Positions 23,480 through 30,149 of a DNA stretch of 64,000 nt are shown here, piece after piece. Position 1 is the stretch's first letter. Each line of letters starts with the position of its first letter. The notes under the pieces are model-generated. The model did no database searches. It was not told where the DNA came from and saw only the letters and a list, made by a program, of their open reading frames with translations. The translations under genes were made by a program, and so were the position numbers. This stretch comes from Hymenobacter amundsenii. Its GTDB lineage: Bacteria; Bacteroidota; Bacteroidia; Cytophagales; Hymenobacteraceae. The stretch covers positions 23,167 through 87,166 of the forward strand of contig NZ_NIRR01000018.1 in NCBI RefSeq assembly GCF_002204745.1, given 5' to 3'.

Positions 23480-25066
23480 TTAGACGGGCACCTTGTAGAA
23501 GCCACCATCGAGCGCCTCGAACGCCTGGAACATCCAGTAGCGCGAATTCGCATCGTACACCTCCCGCTCGTAGAGCAGCACGCGGTCTATAGCGGTCGGG
23601 AAGGTGGCTAGATAGGTGCGGGTGGTGCCCTCGGGGCCGTTGGCGTCGATATTCTGGACGGCTATGGCGCCGTTGGCCAACAGCCAATGTTTGGCGTCGC
23701 CCGAGCCAAACAGCGGCACAATAACGCGTACCTGCGTCCCGGTGAAGCCAATTTTTACCCCGCCGTATCTAGCGCCTGACACGTAGGCCCGGCCGCCGCC
23801 CACCTCATCGAAAGCATAGAAGCTACGTTCTGGCAGGTAGGTAAGTAGATCACTGTCCTTGCCCACAATGCCCGGCCCGGTGTTGAGGCGCGGGGAGGCT
23901 GTCGCTGCGTCCGAAAACGGGCCGGTTCCTACGCTGTTAATAGCGGCTACTTTCACTTGGTAGTTTAGCCCGTTTACAAGGCCACTTAGCAGTTGGATGG
24001 CCGTTGCGGAAGCTGACCGGGTGACGGCCACGAACACGTTACCGTTTTGGCCGGTATCGCGTAACTGCACCGCGTAGTTGGTAATGGCCGCGCCGTTAGC
24101 AGCGGGCGCGTTCCAAGCTGCCGTTAGTGCCTGATCGGACGGGGTCAGCGCGAGGCCCGTTACCTGCCCCGGTACGGCTGGCGTTCCACCGCTGCCCCCT
24201 GTAGCTGCGGCCGGAATTGGCAGCACCCACTCGTAGGCCGGAACAGGTACGGCGAAATACTGCGCATTGAGCGCGAGAATCCGGTCGTATTTGCTTTTCG
24301 CCTCGAAGCCAATACCAATGTCGGAAGGGTGAATACCGTCCACGTAGCTACTTGGGTAAGCTATCGGGTCGATATACTGATGGCTGGACAAATCCTCGAA
24401 ACCATCAACGCCCCACGTCTGCCAGTTGGCGCGGATAATCGTGTTTACCGCATCAATCCGTACTTGCACCTGCGGCCCCGCATAACCCGCATCGGCTGGC
24501 CGGCGGGCCTGATAATCGTGGTCGCAATCCGTAATAGTCGAAACCACGGTTTTGTACCCGGCTGCTTTGGCCTTTGCCATTTGCTGACGGACCTCCTCCC
24601 CGACAGTCGCGGCGGTTGGCGTGTCGCTCTGGCGGACGCTATTTACGCCGCCTTCAAACAGGTGAATGCCCCCGCAATATTTGGCGTCAATAGGGGGCAA
24701 CTCGGCGGCTAATTGCGCGGCTACGGTATTGCCCCCCCGCGCTGTCCAAATCAGGTCATAATTGGCAGCCGAGAACGTGAAGTTAGCCCCGGTATAGGTA
24801 GCCCCTAATGCCGTGGCCACCCGGTTAATCGGTGCCCCGAATTGGCCGAAACTAGCATCGTTTCGAGAGTCGCCGCCAAACACAAGCAGCAGCGGCTTGC
24901 CGTTCCAGCTCACGCTGCTGGCCGGGGGCGTGGTACTGCCGCCCATAAGCTGGCTTTCCAGTTGCTGAATGGCATCGCGCAGGTTGGCAAAATTGGCATC
25001 GACCTCGGCATGCGAGAGGCGGCGGCCGAGCGCAGTGCGCAGATGGAGCAGGATGTTTAAGGGCAT
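23480..25066 (-). CDS. Tail fibre with SGNH-hydrolase domain and fibronectin III domain
   Basis: 528 residues. The N-terminus (about 1-45) is helical with the LSHAEVDANFANLRDA element typical of phage fibre attachment regions. Residues 58-275 are an SGNH/GDSL-type hydrolase: GGDSRND at 64-70 (nucleophile Ser67), GGN at 111-113, and DGIHPSD with the Asp243-x-x-His246 pair. Residues about 292-385 form an FN3 domain, followed by a C-terminal beta domain. Such fibres act as esterases or deacetylases on host surface polysaccharide during adsorption. The catalytic triad appears complete; the substrate is unknown. Confidence 0.75.
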   Translation of the reverse strand: MPLNILLHLRTALGRRLSHAEVDANFANLRDAIQQLESQLMGGSTTPPASSVSWNGKPLLLVFGGDSRNDASFGQFGAPINRVATALGATYTGANFTFSAANYDLIWTARGGNTVAAQLAAELPPIDAKYCGGIHLFEGGVNSVRQSDTPTAATVGEEVRQQMAKAKAAGYKTVVSTITDCDHDYQARRPADAGYAGPQVQVRIDAVNTIIRANWQTWGVDGFEDLSSHQYIDPIAYPSSYVDGIHPSDIGIGFEAKSKYDRILALNAQYFAVPVPAYEWVLPIPAAATGGSGGTPAVPGQVTGLALTPSDQALTAAWNAPAANGAAITNYAVQLRDTGQNGNVFVAVTRSASATAIQLLSGLVNGLNYQVKVAAINSVGTGPFSDAATASPRLNTGPGIVGKDSDLLTYLPERSFYAFDEVGGGRAYVSGARYGGVKIGFTGTQVRVIVPLFGSGDAKHWLLANGAIAVQNIDANGPEGTTRTYLATFPTAIDRVLLYEREVYDANSRYWMFQAFEALDGGFYKVPV

Positions 25067-25068
25067 GG

Positions 25069-25485
25069 TTAGGCGCTGTATTCGGGTTCGGTATAATCAG
25101 TCTCGGTGTAGGAGTCGCCAGGGTCAGCAGTTGGTGGTGGCGTGGTTGTGGAGCCACTGGGCAGCTGTCGCAGGATGTAGGCCAGTAACGGCCGCAGCGT
25201 GAGGCCGGCGGCGGCAGTGTGGGCGGCCGGCAACTCCGAAGCGGCGAACGGTTCCAGCTCCAGCGCCCGGTAGGTGGCCGTGGTGGTGGAGCCGGGTGGC
25301 ACCGCGCCGTTTGCCCGGGCCGTGGTCGTCAGGTAAACCAGCCCGGCCGATTCCACCAGTGTGCCTGCCACCTGCGCTCCCGCCGTCCAGGGGCGCACGG
25401 CAGTCACCAGGGCGTTGAGGACGCCGCCAGCGGGCAACTCCTGTAACTCTCCCTCGAGCTGGACTAGCGGCCGGAGCATCGCCAC
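25069..25485 (-). CDS. Phage tail-associated protein (138 aa), unknown
   Basis: 138 residues, 2 bases upstream of the fibre gene. N-terminal beta-rich part (RPLVQLEGELQELPAGG, VYLTTTARANG), a central AAGLTLRPLLAYILRQL helix, and a low-complexity Pro/Thr/Tyr/Glu tail. There is no signal peptide or known motif. Likely a minor tail or fibre-connecting protein by position. Confidence 0.5.
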   Translation of the reverse strand: MAMLRPLVQLEGELQELPAGGVLNALVTAVRPWTAGAQVAGTLVESAGLVYLTTTARANGAVPPGSTTTATYRALELEPFAASELPAAHTAAAGLTLRPLLAYILRQLPSGSTTTPPPTADPGDSYTETDYTEPEYSA

Positions 25486-25488
25486 CGC

Positions 25489-25992
25489 TTACGCTAGCTT
25501 AATGGCGGGCCCGACATTGACGTGCAGGGTCGTCGCGGATGTAGCCACGCCGACCTTCTGCACGATCTGGCCAGCAGCCGTTGGGGCCGCTCCCGTCGTT
25601 TTACCGGCCTGCGTAGCCGAGAGGAACTGTTCCCCAGCCGTCAGGCCCGACACCTGGTTGTTGGAGTCGTCGAAATACACGTTGGCCAGGGCCCCGGAGG
25701 CAACGCCGGCAATCACATAGCCATGCGCTTTAGTGCCGGGGCCGGTGGCAATGGCCTTGCGTACCGATGGGATGCCGGCGTTGTTGTAGATATTCACCAG
25801 GTCGCCGGCAGCCAGGGCCTCCGAGGCCTGGATGGCTACTACATCCGCTCCGATACCGGTGGGCAGCAACGAGGCATCGAGCTTGCCGGAAGCATCCGTC
25901 TGCACGGCCTTGCTGGCATCCGAGGCGCCGGTCGACTGGGTAATGGGGGCTACTTCTTCAATTTCCCCGTTGTTGTTGGTCAGGAGCTTCAT
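25489..25992 (-). CDS. Phage virion protein with beta 'AGEQ' repeat-type domain (167 aa)
   Basis: 167 residues. The second half matches a common phage decoration/fibre domain pattern: AGDLVNIYNNAG, HGYVIAGVASGALANV, VSGLTAGEQFLSA, GQIVQKVGVATSATTLHVNV. It shares this layout with the next gene (25993-26559), suggesting paralogous surface-exposed virion proteins. Start 25992 is the first ATG (MKLLTNNNGEIEEV). Confidence 0.55.
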   Translation of the reverse strand: MKLLTNNNGEIEEVAPITQSTGASDASKAVQTDASGKLDASLLPTGIGADVVAIQASEALAAGDLVNIYNNAGIPSVRKAIATGPGTKAHGYVIAGVASGALANVYFDDSNNQVSGLTAGEQFLSATQAGKTTGAAPTAAGQIVQKVGVATSATTLHVNVGPAIKLA

Positions 25993-26559
25993 TTAGCTGA
26001 GTTTGATGATGGACTGTGGTTGGAAAAGCAGGCTGTCGGCCGTCACGGCCCGCCCGATGATTTGCGAAAAGGCCAAGCCAGCACTGGCGGTGGCAAGTGC
26101 GCCACCGTTGCCAGCGCGGTAGGTGGTGCCCGTGACCAGACCCCAGCCGGGGATGGTGGCCAGGCCCTCCGTCTGCACGCGCACTGCTGTCCCGGCTGAG
26201 GCGCTGCTCAAGGCCACGCCCAGCAGCGCGTGGCGGTGGGCCAGATTAGCAGCAGAGTAAGGGTAGATGCCGGTTGCGGACCGGGCCACCAGCTGGCCCA
26301 CCAGGATGGCCACGTCGGCCAGCACCGTGACTTGGCCTTCCGGCTGGGCGCTGCCCCCACCACTGCCCAAGGCCCGCCAGTTCAGGCCCGGCGTGAGGCT
26401 GTAGTGCTGATCCTCGTCCTGCACGTAGCACACGTGGCCCGGCAGAATGCGCGGAATCAGCGCGTCAAGCAGGCTGAAGGTGGCCACTGGATACCGCTCC
26501 CGATCCAGGTGCTGCTGGACGGTAACATTGAAGCCGTTTGCGAGGGGATAGCCAGCCAT
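25993..26559 (-). CDS. Phage virion protein, related layout to its neighbour (188 aa)
   Basis: 188 residues. N-terminal region VTVQQHLDRERYPVATFS and a Gly/Ser linker are followed by a domain with the same strand order as the neighbouring 167-residue protein (GQLVARSATGIYPYS, LLGVALSSASAGTAVRV, GLVTGTTYRA, IIGRAVTADSLLFQP). It is one base from the next gene and coupled to the 428-residue tail protein (start/stop overlap at 26559). Likely fibre-associated or decoration protein. Confidence 0.55.
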   Translation of the reverse strand: MAGYPLANGFNVTVQQHLDRERYPVATFSLLDALIPRILPGHVCYVQDEDQHYSLTPGLNWRALGSGGGSAQPEGQVTVLADVAILVGQLVARSATGIYPYSAANLAHRHALLGVALSSASAGTAVRVQTEGLATIPGWGLVTGTTYRAGNGGALATASAGLAFSQIIGRAVTADSLLFQPQSIIKLS

Positions 26560-27845
26560 TAGAAAGAGAGGGTGTAGCTGGCCGTATTGGCCACGGTGGC
26601 ATAATCGTTTTGCACCAGCTCGACGTAGTCAGCCGTATCGGTGCCTTGCGTGAGCTGCAGCCGGCGCTGGGTCCAACTGCTGAGCGCGTCGAACCCGTTC
26701 TGGTCGGTGATGGCCGTGGCCAGCTGGGTGCCGGGCACGTAAATGACGTTCCGCTCCCCGGCGGCCTGGGTGAAGGTGAGTTGGCGGCTGCCGCCGAACG
26801 GAGCCACCAGCATGGTAAAGCCGGCCAGATCAACCGGGCCATTCGGAGCCGTGCCGTAGAGCGTGGCGTACACAAACTCCAGCGGGCGGCTGGCCTGCAG
26901 CACGGTGTTGGTGCTGCGGCTGGCCGAGGGGCCGAACGTGGCGCTCGACGCCACAGCTGTAGTGGCCACCAACTGCGTGGCCACCTGCCGGGGCGACATC
27001 AGCCCCATGAAGGGCTCCGGGGCCGCGGGCGGAATGGTGAGCGTGGAGCTGGTAACCGCGCCCACGCTGCCCCGGTTGGCGCTGAGCGTGATGGAGAGCG
27101 CCGTGATGGTATCGAAGCCGCGCCGCCAGTAGCCAGTAGGCCGCGCCGCCGGCGTGGCCACCACCTGCATCGAGAAGGAGGGTTCGTGGAAGAGCTGCGC
27201 GACCAAGTAGTCGAACATTTCACGCGTGACGTGCCAGTGCTGGGTAGCACTGCCGCCCTGCAGGCCGCTGAGCTGCTCGTGGTCGCTTACCCCGCCACCG
27301 CCAGTGGCCGGCACGCCGGGCAATACGTCCCCCGTCGCTGGAGCCGGGGCCACTGGGCCATCGGCCAGGTACGGGCGGGCCGGGCGGGCCGTGTCGCCCA
27401 CGAATTGCCAATCGTAGCCATTGCGGCTGGTTTCGCTGCCCGAGTCGGCCGAGTACTTCCACTCGAGCGGCTGATCGGGCGTGCCAGCCAGCCACAGCTC
27501 CCCGTTCAGGTCGCGGTAGAGCACTACGAAGCGCCCCCCGAGCATCCACTCCATCGCCGTGGCCAGCGCGGCACTCTGCCGTGCTATGGAGCCCACGAGC
27601 TTTTGGCTGAACACGTCGCCGTGCCGGCCCAGCGGTTTCGACGGCTGCGAATGGCGCACCGACCCGCGCACCGATTGGATGCGGTACCAGTAAGTGTCCG
27701 GCTGCAGCGCCAGGCTCGAGAGCGTGAGCGGGCCCAACGCCGGGAAGCTGACCAGGTTGGCGGCCGGCGTGTACCAGAGCGACTCTACCCCGCCCAGGTT
27801 GTCGAAGCCCGACTCCTGCACCAGGTTGCTATACAGAAGCTCCAT
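26559..27845 (-). CDS. Phage tail-tip protein (428 aa), unassigned
   Basis: A 428-residue beta-rich protein with many Thr/Ser/Gly residues, including PDTYWYRIQSVRGSVRHSQP (FN3-like turn) and a Gly-rich linker (PATGGGGVSD). No enzymatic motif. It starts inside the 3' end of the gene upstream (overlap 17 bases) and heads a run of virion-surface genes leading to the fibre. A structural tail-tip or fibre-support role is the best guess. Confidence 0.5.
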   Translation of the reverse strand: MELLYSNLVQESGFDNLGGVESLWYTPAANLVSFPALGPLTLSSLALQPDTYWYRIQSVRGSVRHSQPSKPLGRHGDVFSQKLVGSIARQSAALATAMEWMLGGRFVVLYRDLNGELWLAGTPDQPLEWKYSADSGSETSRNGYDWQFVGDTARPARPYLADGPVAPAPATGDVLPGVPATGGGGVSDHEQLSGLQGGSATQHWHVTREMFDYLVAQLFHEPSFSMQVVATPAARPTGYWRRGFDTITALSITLSANRGSVGAVTSSTLTIPPAAPEPFMGLMSPRQVATQLVATTAVASSATFGPSASRSTNTVLQASRPLEFVYATLYGTAPNGPVDLAGFTMLVAPFGGSRQLTFTQAAGERNVIYVPGTQLATAITDQNGFDALSSWTQRRLQLTQGTDTADYVELVQNDYATVANTASYTLSF

Positions 27846-28473
27846 TGCGCTGGCGAATCAGGTCGGTGAGCTGCACCGGGGATTTCATAAGTTCCTCATG
27901 GACAGCACGGTGCTGGGCCTCGCGGGACAATCCGCCGCTTTTGCGCGACAATTCGCCGCTTTTACGGGACAATTCGCCGCTTTTGCGGGACATATTCACT
28001 ACCGATTTCGGCTTCTTTTTTTTCAGCCCCTTCAAGTCACAGTTGCGCTGCACGGCCTTGCGCAACGTCTCGTACTGCACGTCCTCCTCGCGCAAGTCAT
28101 AGGCGCCCATGAAGTCGACGATGACTTCCTTGATGGTGCACTGGGTGTTGACAAAGTTGCGCACCCACACGTAGAGCTCCTCGCGCATCGTATCATCCAC
28201 GAAATCGTTGAAATGATAGATGCTATAATCCGTTAGCTCCGTGAGCCCGTACTGATGCACCGGAAAGTTTTGCATGTCCAGCAGCAGCACCTGCGTACAA
28301 TTCTGGCGGCTGCCCACGTGGCTCAGGCGGCCCGCCGACTGGCGGCGCAGCAGGTGGAACAGCAGCTTACCGAAACGGTCAGCGGTGCTCAGCGTGTAGG
28401 TACCGTGGCCTAAGTGGCCGTTCAGATACTTACGAACATGCGGTTTAACCGGGAAATTGAGGGTCTTCGGCAT
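27829..28473 (-). CDS. Phage protein with three 7-residue tandem repeats (214 aa)
   Basis: 214 residues. The first 140 form a helical/aromatic domain with no known family (for example VSTADRFGKLLFHLLRRQ-like basic patch, and REELYVWVRNFVNTQ). Then comes a Lys-rich segment (LKGLKKKKPKS), a SRKSGEL repeat in three near-identical copies encoded by 21-bp DNA repeats, and a helical tail. The basic character suggests nucleic-acid binding. Start ATG 28473 is 19 bases after promoter copy E, so this is the first gene of the tail-tip operon. Confidence 0.5.
   Translation of the reverse strand: MPKTLNFPVKPHVRKYLNGHLGHGTYTLSTADRFGKLLFHLLRRQSAGRLSHVGSRQNCTQVLLLDMQNFPVHQYGLTELTDYSIYHFNDFVDDTMREELYVWVRNFVNTQCTIKEVIVDFMGAYDLREEDVQYETLRKAVQRNCDLKGLKKKKPKSVVNMSRKSGELSRKSGELSRKSGGLSREAQHRAVHEELMKSPVQLTDLIRQRNGASV
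27924..27986 (-). repeat. Three tandem 21-bp repeats within the gene 27829-28473
   Basis: Units 27924-27944, 27945-27965 and 27966-27986 (plus-strand core CAATTCGCCGCTTTT) differ by one to three bases and encode SRKSGEL-type heptapeptides in frame. The 21-bp period keeps the frame, so copy number could vary without breaking the gene. Confidence 0.85.
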
Positions 28474-28492
28474 TGCTGGGGCTTAGAATAGG

Positions 28493-28530
28493 TCAATAAT
28501 ACCGCTCGTAGCACCCGCACAAAAGGACTT
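28493..28530 (-). promoter_or_regulatory. Bipartite late promoter-like element, copy E (variant)
   Basis: Minus strand GTCCTTT with the same 18-base spacer, then GGTATTATTGA in place of GGCAGTTTTGC, 19 bases before the ATG at 28473, the same distance as copy D. TATTATTG is close to the Bacteroidota -7 box. Directly after a hairpin. Confidence 0.6.
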
Positions 28531-28557
28531 GCCGCCGGGCCTGGACCCCGCGGCAAG
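28528..28557 (-). terminator. Hairpin terminator before the tail-tip operon
   Basis: Minus-strand CTTGCCGCGGGG/CCCGGCGGCAAG (one mismatch) runs into TCCTTTT of promoter copy E. Confidence 0.6.
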
Positions 28558-28685
28558 AAATAGTAATTCTGTTGTCATATAGGGGATATCAGGGGGGTGT
28601 TCGCAGGGAACAATTTAGCTAATATCCAACAATATGCCAAAGATTCAATTAGAGGTAATCGTTTGATTATGCAATAAATACGCTC
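28558..28685. other. AT-rich intergenic segment, no gene
   Basis: About 130 bases of markedly lower GC than the surroundings, with a 7-bp inverted repeat ATAAATA/TATTTAT near 28673-28692. It could hold a regulatory or origin-like site, but no specific signal is recognised. Confidence 0.3.
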
Positions 28686-28852
28686 TTATTTATCGAGTGT
28701 TGGTTGAGTCTTCACGTATCCATCCTGCTCGTAAGCTACTCCGCAGAATGGGCAGTAGGAAAACAGGAGGCTTAGGTTGGCCGATTGCGGCTTGCCGGGC
28801 TGCCCACCCTTCCTGAATCGGGCAGATCGAATACTTTGCAGAAGGGATGCAT
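28686..28852 (-). pseudogene. Small zinc-ribbon-like phage protein, apparent one-base frameshift
   Basis: ATG 28852, 4 bases after the stop upstream, begins MHPFCKVFDLPDSG. A -1 shift within GGAAGGGTGGG then gives KGGQPGKPQSANLSLLF followed by YCPFCGVAYEQDGYVK and stop 28686. The joined 55-residue product resembles small phage proteins with 'GKPQSA' followed by a CxxC knuckle. It appears to lack one base in an A/G run. The family is known from enteric phages as a small accessory protein of unknown role (recalled). Confidence 0.5.
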
Positions 28853-28856
28853 GGGC

Positions 28857-29153
28857 TCAGCTTTCCGTTACGCGGCCAAGACCATCACCCCGGCTCAGGA
28901 TAGACAGTGCTTCGACTACTATCCGGCTGACGTGCACGATGCCGTTATCCATCGTTACACTTACCTCCACTGCTTCTACCAGCTGACCATGCTCAAGCGA
29001 GGCAGCAGGATCAACCTTGCGGGTCATCTGGATATTAACCACCCGGTGGCCATACACGTGCTCTTGCAGGGCCTGCTCCATTTCTGTGCGGTCGGAACCG
29101 CTCGTAATGCGGGCGTCGGCCGAATAGTCTTCTTTGTTGAACGGATTCTTCAT
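28857..29153 (-). CDS. Phage protein, unknown (98 aa)
   Basis: 98 residues, acidic and soluble (MKNPFNKEDYSADARITSG). It contains alternating beta strands VYGHRVVNIQMTRKV and VEAVEVSVTMDNGIVHVSR. The start overlaps the stop of the following frame upstream (ATGA). No recognised family; part of the accessory cluster with the replication-like gene. Confidence 0.5.
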   Translation of the reverse strand: MKNPFNKEDYSADARITSGSDRTEMEQALQEHVYGHRVVNIQMTRKVDPAASLEHGQLVEAVEVSVTMDNGIVHVSRIVVEALSILSRGDGLGRVTES

Positions 29154-29415
29154 CGTATGTTGATTTTAGAGGTGGCTATTTCCTGGAGCCTGGCCGGCAG
29201 CAGCTCGAGGTTGCTGATGCGGCCGGCCAGCCGCTCCCGGCTCAGGTAGTAGGCCAGCGCCGGGGCCGTGCGAGTGAACGGGTTTACCTGGCGGCCGTGG
29301 GTGTCGAGCACGGCCCAGCCCTCGAACTCGCTCAGGTGCTCCAGTAATAGTTCGCCACTGGGGGCCGGGCCGGCCGGCTGCCGGGGCCGGCGCCCAGGGT
29401 GGGGGGTGGTTTCAT
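29150..29415 (-). pseudogene. Small phage protein, apparent frameshift in a C6 run
   Basis: ATG 29415 overlaps the upstream stop (ATGA), as in the other genes here, but that frame stops after 27 codons. One extra C in the run at 29401-29406 would connect MKPPPHPGRRPRQP to the open frame ELLLEHLSEFEGWAVLDTHG, which ends at 29150. The C-terminal part looks like a real small domain (SRERLAGRISNLELLPARLQ). Either a homopolymer error or decay. Confidence 0.5.
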
Positions 29416-29756
29416 ACCTGCTCCAGCGCAGCTTTCTTAAGCACCGCGAGAATTGCTTGTCGTGCTTCGTTATCAATGCGCATTCCATAGCCCGTGCTCT
29501 GCACAATTTCAAGTAACTCCCTGGCGTGTCGCTGCTGGAGCGTCTCTATTATTATAGCACAGGCACTGATGTCAATCGGCAGTTCACAATCCGCCTGCAC
29601 CAGCGCTTCGCCTTTGGGAAATTGGCCGACCGTCTGCAGCCTTATCCCCAGCACGGAACCAGGGCATGTGGGTTTGGTACAAGGGCAGTCGAATGCGGCG
29701 ATGCAGATGAGCAGTTGGTGGCCAGCCGTTTCGAATAATTTGGCGGAACGAATCAT
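29412..29756 (-). CDS. Phage protein, unknown (114 aa)
   Basis: ATG 29756 overlaps the preceding stop (ATGA). 114 residues: MIRSAKLFETAGHQLLICIA, a Cys-containing loop (FDCPCTKPTCPGS), and a helical C-terminus (RQAILAVLKKAALEQV). The CxC...C cluster could bind metal. No family recognised. Confidence 0.5.
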   Translation of the reverse strand: MIRSAKLFETAGHQLLICIAAFDCPCTKPTCPGSVLGIRLQTVGQFPKGEALVQADCELPIDISACAIIIETLQQRHARELLEIVQSTGYGMRIDNEARQAILAVLKKAALEQV

Positions 29757-30142
29757 AATTCGAAGAAGCGGTTGAGGTTGAGGGCCTTCTGATTGATACG
29801 GCCGTAAATGCAGTTGAAATAGTTCTGATGCTGAGCCTGGGCCGCGTGTAGCTCCTCGTCCACCATCAGCCGGTTGAGCAGCACGAGCTCCTCGACGCGC
29901 AGCCGCCACTTGCGGGCTTTCAGCCGCCGCAGCCGGTCGCGGGGCCAGTTGCCGGCCAGTAGCCCGGTCAGGCGGGTGAGCACGCGGGTAAGGGGCCGGA
30001 TGCTGAGCAGCTGCTGGCGGTAGATGGGCCGGTAGCCGCTCACCACATTGAGGCGGTAGAGGTACAGGCGCAGCGCGTGGCAGAGCGCATCGGCTTCAGC
30101 CTGGTGTAGCTCCACTACCTGGTCGTGTTCGCTCAGATTCAT
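29753..30142 (-). CDS. Phage protein, helical and basic (129 aa)
   Basis: 129 residues, largely helical, with basic stretches (GNWPRDRLRRLKARKWRLRV) and a C-terminal aromatic tail (QNYFNCIYGRINQKALNLNR). It lies 7 bases after the stop of the replication-like gene. Possibly a replication accessory protein; nothing definite. Confidence 0.5.
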   Translation of the reverse strand: MNLSEHDQVVELHQAEADALCHALRLYLYRLNVVSGYRPIYRQQLLSIRPLTRVLTRLTGLLAGNWPRDRLRRLKARKWRLRVEELVLLNRLMVDEELHAAQAQHQNYFNCIYGRINQKALNLNRFFEL

Positions 30143-30149
30143 GACGCGG

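Noticed and set aside
27920..27990. Possible CRISPR-like direct repeats
   Set aside because: The 21-bp units abut with no spacers and are part of a coding frame.
28483..28578. 31-codon minus-strand frame overlapping terminator and promoter copy E
   Set aside because: Fully inside regulatory signals and without protein-like features.
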